This document shows positions 44,336 through 54,678 of a DNA stretch of 64,000 nt, piece after piece. Position 1 is the first letter of the stretch; every line of letters starts with the position of its first letter. The stretch covers positions 1 to 64,000 of the forward strand of contig NZ_JACIJE010000008.1 of the NCBI RefSeq assembly GCF_014199195.1, given 5' to 3'. Under the pieces are notes generated by a model that ran no database searches, was not told the DNA's origin, and worked only from the letters and a program-made list of their open reading frames with translations. Source of the stretch: Neoroseomonas alkaliterrae (lineage in GTDB: Bacteria > Pseudomonadota > Alphaproteobacteria > Acetobacterales > Acetobacteraceae). Both the position numbers and the translations under genes were made by a program.

Positions 44336-45727
44336 ATGACCACGACAACCGGCGGCGCCGACGCGGTGATCGCCGCCGCGCGCGGCTTCCTCGGCGAGCG
44401 TATCAGCCTCAACCGCGCCATCCGCGAGCAGCACAGCCGCGGCGAGGACACGACCACGCCGACTTTGCCCGACGCCGTGGCCTTCGTGGAAACGACGGAG
44501 GAGGTGAGCCGCCTGCTCGCGCTCTGCCACCAGCATGGCGTCGCGGTCACGCCCTTCGGCGCGGGCACCTCGCTCGAAGGGCATGTGAACCCGGTGCGCG
44601 CGGGCATCTCGCTCGACCTGTCCCGCATGAAGGCAGTGCTCGAGGTGAACGAGGCGGACATGGACTGCCTGATCGAGCCCGGCGTGACGCGCCAGGAACT
44701 GAACGCCTTCCTGCGCGACAAGGGCCTGTTCTTCCCGGTGGATCCGGGCAGCCACTGCACCATCGGCGGCATGTGCGCCACACGCGCCTCCGGCACCAAC
44801 GCCGTGCGCTACGGCACCATCCGCGAAAATGTGCTGGGCCTCGAGGTCGTGCTCGCCGACGGGCGCGTGATCGAGACCGGCGGGCGCACGCGCAAGGCGT
44901 CCAACGGCTACGACCTGACGCGGCTCTTCATCGGCTCGGAGGGCACGCTCGGGGTCATCACCCGAATCAGGCTGCGCCTGCACGGCATACCGGAGGCGAT
45001 GTCCGCCGCCGTCTGCCAGTTCCCGATGCTGGCCGCCGCGGTGGAGACCGTCATCGCCGTCATGCAGTCCGGCATCCCCGTCGCGCGCATCGAGCTGCTC
45101 GACGAGGACCAGATGGAGGCCTGCATCCGCTACTCGCGGCTCGAGGGTTTCGCGCCGCTGCCGACGCTCTTCCTCGAGTTCCATGGCACCGAGGCCGGGG
45201 TGCGCGAACAGGCGGAATCCTTCGAGGCCATCGCCGGCGACTACGGCGCGCAGGGCTTCGCCTGGGCGACCGATGCCGAGAGCCGCAACCGCCTGTGGCA
45301 GGCGCGGCACGACGCCTACTGGGCGGCGGTGAACCTCAAGCCCGGCCATCGCGGCATCACAACCGATGTCTGCGTGCCCATCTCGCGGCTGGCGGAGGCG
45401 GTGGTCGGGGCGAAGGAGACGGCGCGCGCCTCCGGCCTGACCACCTGCATCGTGGGCCATGTCGGCGACGGCAATTTCCACTGCCTGATCCTCTTCCCCG
45501 AGGGCAGCCAGGAAGGGCTGGAGCGGGCCTGGGCGCTCGATCGCGCCATCGTCGCGCAGGGCCTCGCGCTGGGCGGCACCTGCTCGGGCGAGCATGGCAT
45601 CGGCATGGGCAAGCGCGAGTTCCTCGAACAGGAGCACGGCGCCGAGGCGCTGGCGGTCATGCGCGGGCTGAAGGCGAGCCTCGACCCGCGCGGGATCCTC
45701 AATCCCGGCAAGATGTTCCGGAACTGA
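44336..45727 (+). CDS. GlcD-type FAD-linked 2-hydroxyacid oxidase
   Basis: 463-residue FAD enzyme of the D-lactate/glycolate dehydrogenase type. The PCMH FAD domain (about 40-215) has PFGAGTSLEGHV and PGSHCTIGGMCATRASGTNAVRYG; the C-terminal cap has HVGDGNFHCLILFP and GGTCSGEHGIGMGKREFL, ending DPRGILNPGKMF. GGAGGAG lies eight bases before the ATG, inside the end of the preceding gene. It oxidises a D-2-hydroxyacid; no GlcE/GlcF subunits are present, so it is likely a single-chain form. Confidence 0.92.
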   Translation: MTTTTGGADAVIAAARGFLGERISLNRAIREQHSRGEDTTTPTLPDAVAFVETTEEVSRLLALCHQHGVAVTPFGAGTSLEGHVNPVRAGISLDLSRMKAVLEVNEADMDCLIEPGVTRQELNAFLRDKGLFFPVDPGSHCTIGGMCATRASGTNAVRYGTIRENVLGLEVVLADGRVIETGGRTRKASNGYDLTRLFIGSEGTLGVITRIRLRLHGIPEAMSAAVCQFPMLAAAVETVIAVMQSGIPVARIELLDEDQMEACIRYSRLEGFAPLPTLFLEFHGTEAGVREQAESFEAIAGDYGAQGFAWATDAESRNRLWQARHDAYWAAVNLKPGHRGITTDVCVPISRLAEAVVGAKETARASGLTTCIVGHVGDGNFHCLILFPEGSQEGLERAWALDRAIVAQGLALGGTCSGEHGIGMGKREFLEQEHGAEALAVMRGLKASLDPRGILNPGKMFRN

Positions 45728-45740
45728 GGACGCGCCCGGC

Positions 45741-46922
45741 GTGAACGCCCTCGGGCTTGCGATCCTCGCGCTCGCGCTCGGCCATGTCTTCTCGAATGCG
45801 GTGCGGACCATTCCCGCCATGGCGGCGGACGTCCTGCAGCGCGACCTCGGGCTGACGGCCGACGGGCTCGCGGCGATCACCGGCGCCTTCCCGGCCGCTT
45901 TCGCCTTCGCGATGCTGCCGGTCGGCGTGGCGCTCGACCGCTACGGCGTCAAGCCGACCGCGCTCGTCCTGCTGGCGATCGCGGGCGTCGGCGCGCTGCT
46001 CGGGGCCGCGGCGACGGGGCCGTGGACGATGCTGCTGGGCCAGGTGGTGCTCGGCATCGGCTGCTCGGGGATGCTGATGTGCCCTGTCACCCACGCGGCG
46101 AAGACTTTGCCGCCGCAGAAGTTCGGGCTGTGGGGCGGGGTGATCCAGGCCTTCGGCAATACCGGGATGCTGCTCTCGGCGAGCCCGCTGGCGCTGCTCG
46201 TGGAACACGCGGGATGGCGCGCGGGATACGTCGCCTGCGCGCTGCTCGCGGCCGGCGCGGCCGCCGCCGTCGCCGCCGTGGTGCGCGAGCGCCGCGCCGA
46301 GGTTCCGGCGCAGCGCGGCGTCATCGAGGATGCGCGCGAGGTCGTCGTCCTCGGCCTGTCGCGCGAGATCCGCGGGCCCGTGGTCATCGCCTTCGCCTCC
46401 TTCGCCGCGGTGCTTGGCGTGCGGGGGCTGTGGGGCGGGCCCTGGCTGATGGAGGTCAAGGGCCTCGCGCGCGTGCCGGCGGGCAATGTCCTTCTGCTCT
46501 GCACCATCGCGCTGATCCTCGGCCCGGCGCTCGCGGGCATGCTGGAGCGCCGCTTCCAGGCGCGGCGGCGCGCCCTTCTGGTGTCCGGCCATCTCGGTGC
46601 GGCGGCGGCGATCGTCGCGATGGTCGCGGGCGGCGCGCTGGGCTGGGGTGTCGCGGCGGATGCGGTGCTGCTGGTCGCCTTCGGCCTGCTGATCTCGCTG
46701 CAGGTCATCTGCTTCGCCCTGGTGCGCGCGGCGGTGCCGCCGGAACGGGTGGGGCGGGCGCTGTCGGCCATGAACATCTCCTTCTTCGGTGGTGCTGCCG
46801 TGCTGCAGGCGGCCTCCGGCGGTGCGGCGGCGGTCGCGGGGGTGGGCGGGGCGCTGCTCGTCTTCGCCGCGGCGCTGGTGGTCTGCACCCTCGCCTTCCT
46901 GCGCCTGCCCGGGGCCCGCTGA
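45741..46922 (+). CDS. MFS transporter
   Basis: 393-residue transporter with about 12 helices. The first loop has the MFS-type GVALDRYGVKPT, and helix 4 has GQVVLGIGCSGMLMCP. It starts with GTG 13 bases after the FAD oxidase, so it may import a hydroxyacid used by that enzyme (inference). The direction of transport is not determined by sequence. Confidence 0.85.
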   Translation: MNALGLAILALALGHVFSNAVRTIPAMAADVLQRDLGLTADGLAAITGAFPAAFAFAMLPVGVALDRYGVKPTALVLLAIAGVGALLGAAATGPWTMLLGQVVLGIGCSGMLMCPVTHAAKTLPPQKFGLWGGVIQAFGNTGMLLSASPLALLVEHAGWRAGYVACALLAAGAAAAVAAVVRERRAEVPAQRGVIEDAREVVVLGLSREIRGPVVIAFASFAAVLGVRGLWGGPWLMEVKGLARVPAGNVLLLCTIALILGPALAGMLERRFQARRRALLVSGHLGAAAAIVAMVAGGALGWGVAADAVLLVAFGLLISLQVICFALVRAAVPPERVGRALSAMNISFFGGAAVLQAASGGAAAVAGVGGALLVFAAALVVCTLAFLRLPGAR

Positions 46923-46980
46923 GGCGGCGCGTTGGCGCGCGGCGTGAAGCCCGCTAGAAGGGCGGCGGAGGCCGTCGCGC

Positions 46981-47814
46981 ATGATCCGCAGCATCCTTGT
47001 CGCACTCGACGACACCCCGGGCGCCGTCGCGGCGCGGGACATGGCGATCGCGCTTGCGCGACGCACGGGCGCATCGCTGAGCGCTGCGACCGTGCTCGAC
47101 TGGCCGCATGCGCGGGATCTGAACGAGGCCGTTCCGCCGGGGGCCGCGGCCTTCAAGGAGCGGCGCGATGCCGCCCGCACGCTGCGCCTCGAGCAGGAGG
47201 CCGAGGCCGCCTTCGCCGCCTGCGCCGCGGCCGCGGGCGAGACGCCCTTCACGCGCCTGCGCCTGACCGACGCGCCGGAACCCGCCCTGCTCGCCGCCGG
47301 CGCGACGCATGACCTGATCGTGATCGGCCGCGATTCGACCCTCGGGCTCGAGGAGAACCCCGATGGGGTCGCGCCGGTGATCGAGGCGCTGCTGCATGAC
47401 GGCGCGCGGCCGCTGCTCGTCGTCCCGCCCGGCCCGCTCCCCGGGGCGGGCGCCGTTCTCGTCGGGTATGACGGATCGATCCCGGCGATGCGCACGCTGC
47501 AGCTCTTCGCGCTGCTTGGCCTTGCCGAAGGGGCGCGGCTGCGTGTGCTCTCGGTGGGCGAGAGCAAGGATGCCGCGGCGCGGCTCGCCGAGACCGGCGC
47601 GGCCTATCTGCGCCAGCACGGGATCGAGGCCGAGGCGCTCGCCGTGCACGGCACGCATCCCGTCGATGCCCTGCTGACGGAGGCGGCGGCGATGCCCGCG
47701 CGCATGCTTGTGATGGGCGCTTTCGAGCATTCGGGGCTGCGCACGTTGTTCACCGGCTCGGCCACGCGCAAGCTGCTGGCTGCGGCGCCCTGCCCGATCT
47801 TCGTCGCGCATTGA
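46981..47814 (+). CDS. Double universal-stress-protein domain
   Basis: 277-residue protein with two Usp domains. The first (about 1-145) begins ILVALDDTPGAVAARDMAIALA; the second (about 150-277) begins AVLVGYDGSIPAMRTL and ends with the nucleotide-site-like GAFEHSGLRTLFTGSATRKLL, i.e. the G-x2-G-x9-G-S/T type. The second domain is therefore the likely ATP binder. It responds to stress in related bacteria; partner unknown. Confidence 0.88.
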   Translation: MIRSILVALDDTPGAVAARDMAIALARRTGASLSAATVLDWPHARDLNEAVPPGAAAFKERRDAARTLRLEQEAEAAFAACAAAAGETPFTRLRLTDAPEPALLAAGATHDLIVIGRDSTLGLEENPDGVAPVIEALLHDGARPLLVVPPGPLPGAGAVLVGYDGSIPAMRTLQLFALLGLAEGARLRVLSVGESKDAAARLAETGAAYLRQHGIEAEALAVHGTHPVDALLTEAAAMPARMLVMGAFEHSGLRTLFTGSATRKLLAAAPCPIFVAH

Positions 47815-47919
47815 TCGCAGACCCCGCTTGCGTGGGGCGCAGGGCTGCCCGCCGCGATTCTTGACGCAGCGCACAATACGGCCCCATCTGCCCCGCATCA
47901 CAGCGCGACGGATGCTGTC

Positions 47920-49077
47920 ATGACATGGCGTGTACTGGGCATGGCCGCGGCGATCCTGCTTGCCGCGTCGCCGGCCTACGCACAGTTCGGCCCGCCGGGC
48001 CCGCCCGCGGTCGGCGTCATGGTCGCCGAACGCCGGCCGGTGACGGAGACGAGCGAGTTCGTCGGCCGCGTCGAGGCGACGGATCGCGTCAACATCCGCG
48101 CCCGCGTGACCGGCTTCCTGCAGGAGCGCCTGTTCCGCGAGGGCGGCGACGTCGCCGAGGGCGACGTGCTGTTCCGCCTCGAGCGCGCGCCCTTCGAGGC
48201 CCAGCTCGAACAGGCGGAGGCCAATCTCGCCGCCGCCAACGCGAATCTGGAGAACGCGCGCGTCGCGCTCGCCCGCGCGCGGGAGCTGCGCCAGACCGGC
48301 GCCGGCACGCAGGTCGCGCTGGACAATGCGCAGGCGCAGGAGCGGACGGCCTCGGCCAATGTGCTCGCCGCGCAGGCGGCGGTGCGCGTGGCGCGCATCA
48401 ACCTGGGCTACACCGAGATCACCGCCCCGATCGCCGGGCAGATCGGGCGGGCGACGCTCGCCGTGGGCAATGTGGTGGGGCCCGACACCGGCAGCCTCGC
48501 GACCATCGTGAGCCAGGATCCGATGCGCGTCGCCTTCTCCGTGAGCCAGCGGACCGCGCTCGAGCTCCGCAACCGCTTCGAGGGGCGCGGCGGGCCGGAC
48601 GCGGTGCGCGTGCGCATCCGCGCCGCCGATGGCCGCCTCTATGCCGAGACGGGCCGCGTGGATTTCGTGGACAACCAGATCGACCGCAACACCGACACCA
48701 TCCTGGTGCGCGCGCTGATCCCGAACCCCGTGCGCCGGCCGAGCGACAGCAGCACGCCGGTCACGCCGCGCGAGCTGGTGGACGGGCAGTTCGTCACCGT
48801 CTACCTCGAAGGCGCGGAGCCGGTGCTGACCATCACCCTGCCGCGTGCGGCGGTGCTGCAGGACCAGCAGGGCTCCTTCGTCTTCGTCGTGGGCGAGGGG
48901 AACGTCGCGCAGCGGCGTAACGTGACGCTCGGGCGGTCGAGCGGCATGACCGCGGTGATCGAGGCCGGCCTCGAGGGCGGGGAGACGGTGGTCGTCGAGG
49001 GGCTGCAGCGCGTGCGCCCGGGCCAGCCGGTGAACCCGGCGCCCGCCGCGCCGCCCGCTGCCCGGCCGCGGGGCTGA
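47920..49077 (+). CDS. RND efflux periplasmic adaptor
   Basis: 385-residue membrane-fusion protein linking the inner-membrane pump to an outer-membrane channel. Signal peptide at residues 1-20 (ending SPAYAQ), biotinyl-lipoyl and coiled-coil hairpin region with VNIRARVTGFLQERLFREGGDV and the long EANLAAANANLENARVALARARELR helix, then beta-barrel parts. It is followed 7 bases later by the pump gene; no TolC-type gene is nearby. Confidence 0.93.
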   Translation: MTWRVLGMAAAILLAASPAYAQFGPPGPPAVGVMVAERRPVTETSEFVGRVEATDRVNIRARVTGFLQERLFREGGDVAEGDVLFRLERAPFEAQLEQAEANLAAANANLENARVALARARELRQTGAGTQVALDNAQAQERTASANVLAAQAAVRVARINLGYTEITAPIAGQIGRATLAVGNVVGPDTGSLATIVSQDPMRVAFSVSQRTALELRNRFEGRGGPDAVRVRIRAADGRLYAETGRVDFVDNQIDRNTDTILVRALIPNPVRRPSDSSTPVTPRELVDGQFVTVYLEGAEPVLTITLPRAAVLQDQQGSFVFVVGEGNVAQRRNVTLGRSSGMTAVIEAGLEGGETVVVEGLQRVRPGQPVNPAPAAPPAARPRG

Positions 49078-49083
49078 TCGCGC

Positions 49084-52000
49084 GTGTTCTCCGCCGTCTT
49101 CGTTGACCGGCCGCGCTTCGCGATCGTCATCGCGATCGTGACCGCTCTCGCCGGGCTGCTCGCCATGACGCGCATTCCGGTCTCGCAGCTTCCCGACATC
49201 GTGCCGCCGCAGGTCTCGGTCACCACGCGCTTCCCGGGCGCCTCGGCGGCGGTGGTCGAGCAGACGGTCGCGCAGGTGATCGAGGCGAGCGTGAACGGCG
49301 TGGACCGCATGATCTACATGCGCTCGAACAGCGCCAATGACGGGTCCTACAGCCTCAACATCTCCTTCCAGCTCGGCACCAACCCGGACATCGCGACGGT
49401 CAACGTCAACAACCGGGTGCAGGCCGCGCTCGCGCGGCTGCCGCAGGAGGTGCAGCGCCAGGGTGTCACGGTGCGCAAGCAGTCCTCGGCGGTGCTGCAG
49501 TTCATCTTCCTCTATTCCGAGAGCGGCGAGCACACGCCGCTGTTCCTCTCGAACTACGCCACGATCAACATCATAGACCGCCTCGCGCGCGTGCCCGGCG
49601 TGGGCCAGGTGATGCAGTTCGGCGCGATGGACTATTCCATGCGCATCTGGTTCGAGGTGGACAGGCTGATCAGCCTCAACCTCACGCCGTCGGACGTGGT
49701 CGCGGCAATCCAGGCGCAGAACGTGCAGGCGCCGGTCGGCCGGATCGGCGCGAGGCCCGTGCCGGACGACCAGCAGTTCCAGATCAACCTTGAGACGCGC
49801 GGACGCCTCTCCACGCCCGAGGAGTTCGGCGAGATCGTGATCCGCGCCAATCCTGACGGCTCCACGCTGCGGGTGCGCGACGTGGCGCGCATCGAACTCG
49901 GCGCCGCCAGCATGGACACCGAGAGCCGCTTCAACGGCCGCCCCTCGGTGACCTTCGGCGTCTATCTCGCCCCCGGGGCCAATGCCGTTTCCACCGCCGA
50001 TGCGGTGCGCCGCACGCTCGACGAGCTGCGCACGCGCTACCCGGCCGGGATGCAGCACCAGGTCTTCTTCGATACCTCGGACTTCGTGAGCGACACGATC
50101 CGCGAGGTGATCAAGACGCTGATCGAGGCGTTCATCCTGGTGGTGATCGTGGTGTTCCTGTTCCTGGGCAACATCCGCGCGACGATCATCCCGACCATCG
50201 CCGTGCCGGTCAGCCTGATCGGCAGTTTCGTGGTGCTGCTGGCGCTCGGCTATTCGGCCAACACCATCTCCCTGCTCGCGATGGTGCTCGCCATCGGCAT
50301 CGTGGTGGACGACGCCATCGTGGTGGTGGAGAACGTCGAGCGCGTGATGTCGGAGGAGCCGCATCTCAGCCCGGCGGAAGCGACAAAGAAGGCGATGGCG
50401 CAGATCACCGCGCCGATCATCGCCATCACGCTGGTGCTCCTGTCGGTCTTCGTGCCGGTCGGCTTCATCCCGGGCCTGTCGGGCGAGCTCTTCCGCCAGT
50501 TCGCGGTGACGATCTCCGCGGCGATGGTGATCAGCGCGATCAATGCGCTCACGCTCTCGCCGGCGCTCTGCGCGGTGTTCCTGCGCCCCCACCACGGGGA
50601 GCGCCGCGGCATCATGGGCCGCTGGCTGCGCGGCATAGACTGGACGCGGGACCGCTATGCGGGCGCGGTCAGGCGGCTGGTGCGCGTCTCGAGCCTCTCC
50701 ATCCTGCTCACGGCGGGCTTCGCGGCGGGGATCTGGCAGTTGTCGCTTCGCACGCCCTCGGGCTTCCTGCCGCAGGAGGACCAGGGCGCCTTCTTCGTGC
50801 AGGTCCAGCTTCCGCAGGGCGCCTCGGTCGCCCGCACGCGCGAGGCGGTAATCCAGGTCGAGGAGATCCTGCGCCAGATCCCCTCGGTGCAGGGGACGCT
50901 CGCCATCGTCGGCTTCTCGCTGATCGACGGCGGCGCGCAGTCGAACTCGGCCTTCCTCGTCGGCCGGCTCAAGCCCTTCGCCGAGCGCACCACGCCGGAG
51001 ATGTCGGTGCAGGCCGCGATCGGGCGCGTCTTCGGCGCGGGGCAGGCGGTTCGCACCGCCAATGTCTTCGCCTTCAACCTGCCGCCGATCATCGGCCTCG
51101 GCACAGGCGGCGGCTTCGAATACATCCTGCAGGACTACGAGGGTCGGCCGCCGGCCGAACTCGGCGCGGCCATGCTCGGGCTGATCGTGCAGGCCAACCA
51201 GGACCCGCGCCTGACCGCGGTGTTCTCGACCTTCAACGCGACCAACCCGACGCTGTTCCTCAACCTCGACCGCGACAAGGCGCAGGCGCTCGGGCTGCGG
51301 ATCGCCGACGTCTTCACCGCGCTGCAGGCGACCCTCGGCGGCTTCTACGTCAACGACTTCAACCTGTTCGGCCGCACCTGGCAGGTGAACCTGCAGGCCG
51401 AGGCCTCCGACCGGCGCGACATCAGCGACATCTGGCGGATCCATGTCCGCAACGCGCGCGGGGAGATGGTGCCGCTGCGCGCGGTGGCGGATGTCGAGCC
51501 CCGGGTCGGGCCGCAGACCATCTTCCGCTACAACAACTTCCGTGCCATCTCGATCCAGGGCGCGCCGCGGCCCGGCGTCTCCTCGGGCGATGCGCTGGGC
51601 GCGATGGAGGGCCTTTCGGCGCGCGTGCTGCCGCCCGGCTACGGCTACGAATGGACGGGCACCGCCTTCCAGGAGAAGCAGGCCTCGGGACAGACCGCCT
51701 TCATCCTCGCGCTGGCGGTGATGTTCGCCTACCTGTTCCTCGTCTCGCTCTACGAATCCTGGACGATTCCGATACCCGTGCTGCTCTCGGTCGCGGTGGG
51801 CGTGGTGGGCGCCTTCCTCGCGCTGCTGGTCGCGCGGCTGCCGCTCGACATCTACGCGCAGATCGGCCTCGTGGTGCTGATCGCGCTGGCGGCCAAGAAC
51901 GGCATCCTGATCGTGGAGTTCGCCAAGGAGAAGCGGCAGGAGGGGCTCTCGATCCGCGACGCCGCGATCATGGGCGCGCGGCTGCGCTTCCGCGCGGTGA

Positions 52001-52206
52001 TGATGACCTCGATCGCCTTCATCCTCGGCCTCGTGCCGCTGGTCTTCGCCGAGGGGGCGGCGATGCTCTCCCGCCGCGCGGTCGGCACGGCGGTGTTCGG
52101 CGGCATGCTGGCGGCCGCGCTGGTGGGCATCTTCGTCATCCCGATGCTCTACGTGGTGTTCCAGTCCTTGCGCGAAGCCGTGAGCCGCCGCTTCGGCCGC
52201 GCCTGA
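49084..52206 (+). CDS. RND (HAE1) multidrug efflux pump
   Basis: 1040-residue inner-membrane pump of the AcrB/MexB type, 12 helices, with two large periplasmic loops. Typical parts: the N-terminal [19 protein letters not shown], the helix 4 proton-relay acidic residues in [20 protein letters not shown], and the C-terminal [20 protein letters not shown] with Lys. GTG start. It exports amphiphilic drugs or solvents; substrate unknown. Confidence 0.95.
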   Translation: MFSAVFVDRPRFAIVIAIVTALAGLLAMTRIPVSQLPDIVPPQVSVTTRFPGASAAVVEQTVAQVIEASVNGVDRMIYMRSNSANDGSYSLNISFQLGTNPDIATVNVNNRVQAALARLPQEVQRQGVTVRKQSSAVLQFIFLYSESGEHTPLFLSNYATINIIDRLARVPGVGQVMQFGAMDYSMRIWFEVDRLISLNLTPSDVVAAIQAQNVQAPVGRIGARPVPDDQQFQINLETRGRLSTPEEFGEIVIRANPDGSTLRVRDVARIELGAASMDTESRFNGRPSVTFGVYLAPGANAVSTADAVRRTLDELRTRYPAGMQHQVFFDTSDFVSDTIREVIKTLIEAFILVVIVVFLFLGNIRATIIPTIAVPVSLIGSFVVLLALGYSANTISLLAMVLAIGIVVDDAIVVVENVERVMSEEPHLSPAEATKKAMAQITAPIIAITLVLLSVFVPVGFIPGLSGELFRQFAVTISAAMVISAINALTLSPALCAVFLRPHHGERRGIMGRWLRGIDWTRDRYAGAVRRLVRVSSLSILLTAGFAAGIWQLSLRTPSGFLPQEDQGAFFVQVQLPQGASVARTREAVIQVEEILRQIPSVQGTLAIVGFSLIDGGAQSNSAFLVGRLKPFAERTTPEMSVQAAIGRVFGAGQAVRTANVFAFNLPPIIGLGTGGGFEYILQDYEGRPPAELGAAMLGLIVQANQDPRLTAVFSTFNATNPTLFLNLDRDKAQALGLRIADVFTALQATLGGFYVNDFNLFGRTWQVNLQAEASDRRDISDIWRIHVRNARGEMVPLRAVADVEPRVGPQTIFRYNNFRAISIQGAPRPGVSSGDALGAMEGLSARVLPPGYGYEWTGTAFQEKQASGQTAFILALAVMFAYLFLVSLYESWTIPIPVLLSVAVGVVGAFLALLVARLPLDIYAQIGLVVLIALAAKNGILIVEFAKEKRQEGLSIRDAAIMGARLRFRAVMMTSIAFILGLVPLVFAEGAAMLSRRAVGTAVFGGMLAAALVGIFVIPMLYVVFQSLREAVSRRFGRA

Positions 52207-52274
52207 CCCCCCTTCCCAATCCCGCCCGCCATCGCAGATGATGGCGGGCGAGACACCAGGGGAGATCTCCGGGC

Positions 52275-54608
52275 ATGGCGAAGTTCGGCCTCAGCCAATC
52301 CATCCGCCGCGTCGAGGATCCGCGGCTGCTCAAGGGCGCCGGGCGCTACACCGACGACATGGCCGTGCCGGGCCAGGCGGAAGGCTATGTGCTGCGCAGC
52401 CCGCATGCCCATGCGCGGATCAGGGGCATCGACCTTTCCGCCGCGAAGGCCATGCCCGGCGTGCTCGGCATCTGGACCGGGGCGGACCTCGCGGCGGCCG
52501 GCCTCGGCTACCTGCCCTGCCTCGCGCCGGTGAAGTCGGCGGACGGCAAGCCTTCCTCCGACACGCCGCGCCGCGCGCTGGCCGAGGGCGTGGTGCGCCA
52601 TGTCGGCGACCCGGTCGCCTTCGTCGTCGCCGAGACCATCGAGCAGGCCCGCGATGCCGCCGAGGCGATCGTGGTGGACTACGAGGTGCTGCCCGCCGCC
52701 ACCGACCTCGCCACCGCCACCGAACCCGGCCAGCCCCAGGTCTGGGACACCGCGCCGAACAACACCTGCTTCGACTGGCATGTGGGGGACGCCGCGAAGG
52801 TCGAGGCGCTGATGAAGCAGGCCGCGCATGTCGCGCGGCTGCGCGTGGTGAACAACCGCGTCGTCGTCGCCTCGATGGAGGCCCGCGCCTCGCTCGCCGA
52901 ATACGACGCGGCGCGCAACCACTGGACGGTCACCACCAACACCCAGGGCTCCTGGCTCGTCCGCAACATCCTCGCGAGCAACATCTTCAAGGTGCCGACC
53001 GACAACATCCGCGTCATCACCCCCGATGTCGGCGGCGGCTTCGGCATGAAGCTCTTCCTCTACCCCGAGCACGTGCTGAGCGCCTTCGCCGCGCGCGAGC
53101 TCAAGCGCCCGGTCAAGTGGACCTCCGAGCGCACCGAGGCCTTCCAGTCCGACACCCACGGGCGCGACAACATCACCATCGGCGAGCTGGCGCTGGATGC
53201 GAACGGCAAGTTCCTGGCGCTGCGCACCAAGAACTGGGCGGGGATGGGCGCCTATCTCAACACCTTCGCGCCCTTCATCCCGACCGGGGCGGGCACCAAG
53301 GTGCTGGCGAGCGTCTACGACTTCCAGGCGATCCACGCGCGGGTGATCGGCGTGATGACGCATACCGTGCCTGTGGACGCCTATCGCGGCGCCGGCCGGC
53401 CCGAGAGCAACTACCTCGTCGAGCGCCTGATCGACACCGCCGCGCGCGAGATGGGCATCGACCGCATCGAGCTGCGCCGGCGCAACATGGTGCCGTCCTC
53501 GGCCATGCCCTACGTCTCGGCGATGGGCCAGCGCTACGATTCGGGCGAGTTCGCGAAGCTGATGGACACCGCGCTCGCGAAGATCGACTGGGCCGGCATC
53601 GGCGCCCGCAAGGCCGAGGCCGCGAAGCGCGGGAAGAAGCGCGGCATCGGCCTCGCCTACTACCTCGAGGCGACCGGCGGCGCGCCGACCGAGAACGCCT
53701 CGGTGAGGTTCGCCGAGGACGGCTTCGTGGATGTCTATGTCGGCACCCAGTCCACCGGCCAGGGCCACGAGACCGCCTATGCGATGATGACGAGCCACGA
53801 GCTCGGCATCCCGATCGAGAAGATCCGCATCAGGCAGGGCGATTCCGACAGCCTGCCCGATGGCGGCGGCACGGGCGGGGCGCGCAGCCTCTACTCCGAA
53901 GGCCAGGCGATCCTCGTCACCACCGCGAGCGTGATCGAGAAGGGCAAGAAGGCCGCCTCCGAGCATCTCGAGGCCGCGGTGGCGGACATCGAGTTCACGC
54001 CCGGCACCGGCACCTTCGGCGTGGTCGGCACCGACCGCAGGGTCGGCATCCTCGACCTCGCGGCGGCGCAGCGGGCCCGCGCGAAGGCGGGGCAGGAGGC
54101 GACGCTGCTCGACGCCACCGAGACGGCGGAGATCAAGTCCCACACCTTCCCCAATGGCTGCCACGTCGCGGAGGTGGAGGTGGACCCCGAGACGGGCATC
54201 GTCACCATCCCGCGCTACATCGTGGTGGACGATGTGGGCCATGCGCTGAACCCGCTCATCGTCCGCGGCCAGGTGCATGGCGGCGTGACCCAGGGCATCG
54301 GCCAGGCGCTGTTCGAGCGCACGGCCTACGACCCGGAGAGCGGGCAGCTCGTCTCCGCCTCCTTCATGGACTACGCGCTGCCGCGCGCCGACGACCTGCC
54401 GGACATCGACGTGGACCTGATCGAGGTGCCCTGCGAGACCAACCCGCTGGGCGTGAAGGGCGCTGGCGAGGCCGGCGCGGTCGGCTCCCCGCCGGCCGTC
54501 ATCAACGCGCTGGTGGACGCGCTCTCCGATGCGGGTGTTACGCATCTCGACATGCCCGCGACGCCCGAGGCGGTGTGGAAGGCGCTGGCGGCCGCGAAGG
54601 CCGCCTGA
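52275..54608 (+). CDS. Molybdopterin-binding hydroxylase subunit, orphan
   Basis: 777-residue large subunit of the xanthine dehydrogenase / CO-dehydrogenase-like family. Active-site segments are PDVGGGFGMKLFLYPE, AYRGAGRPESNY (form II, not the AYRCSFR of true CoxL) and the catalytic Glu in GVKGAGEAGAVG near the C-terminus. GGGGAG precedes the ATG. Neither the [2Fe-2S] nor the FAD subunit lies beside it, so it must use subunits encoded elsewhere or be incomplete as a unit. It follows the pump gene by about 70 bases. Confidence 0.9.
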   Translation: MAKFGLSQSIRRVEDPRLLKGAGRYTDDMAVPGQAEGYVLRSPHAHARIRGIDLSAAKAMPGVLGIWTGADLAAAGLGYLPCLAPVKSADGKPSSDTPRRALAEGVVRHVGDPVAFVVAETIEQARDAAEAIVVDYEVLPAATDLATATEPGQPQVWDTAPNNTCFDWHVGDAAKVEALMKQAAHVARLRVVNNRVVVASMEARASLAEYDAARNHWTVTTNTQGSWLVRNILASNIFKVPTDNIRVITPDVGGGFGMKLFLYPEHVLSAFAARELKRPVKWTSERTEAFQSDTHGRDNITIGELALDANGKFLALRTKNWAGMGAYLNTFAPFIPTGAGTKVLASVYDFQAIHARVIGVMTHTVPVDAYRGAGRPESNYLVERLIDTAAREMGIDRIELRRRNMVPSSAMPYVSAMGQRYDSGEFAKLMDTALAKIDWAGIGARKAEAAKRGKKRGIGLAYYLEATGGAPTENASVRFAEDGFVDVYVGTQSTGQGHETAYAMMTSHELGIPIEKIRIRQGDSDSLPDGGGTGGARSLYSEGQAILVTTASVIEKGKKAASEHLEAAVADIEFTPGTGTFGVVGTDRRVGILDLAAAQRARAKAGQEATLLDATETAEIKSHTFPNGCHVAEVEVDPETGIVTIPRYIVVDDVGHALNPLIVRGQVHGGVTQGIGQALFERTAYDPESGQLVSASFMDYALPRADDLPDIDVDLIEVPCETNPLGVKGAGEAGAVGSPPAVINALVDALSDAGVTHLDMPATPEAVWKALAAAKAA

Positions 54609-54632
54609 GCCGCGCCTCGCGGCCACGAAAAA

Positions 54633-54658
54633 GGGGCGGTCCCTCGCGGGGCCGCCCC
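54633..54658. terminator. Hairpin terminator between convergent genes
   Basis: An 11-bp stem with one G-T pair (54633-54643 with 54648-54658) and a TCGC loop, preceded by a run of A and followed by GTTCGTG. It lies between the rightward hydroxylase gene and the end of the leftward repeat-protein gene and could serve both. The A-run would be a T-run for the leftward direction. Confidence 0.75.
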
Positions 54659-54678
54659 GTTCGTGTCGGCGCTCCCGC

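Noticed and set aside
47821..47880. Possible terminator and promoter between the Usp and efflux genes
   Set aside because: The inverted repeat is short and imperfect and the -10 match weak; not enough to call.
46954..51444. Open frame of about 1500 codons on the - strand opposite the Usp and efflux genes
   Set aside because: Rich in Arg/His/Asp without motifs, and antisense to conserved transporter genes.
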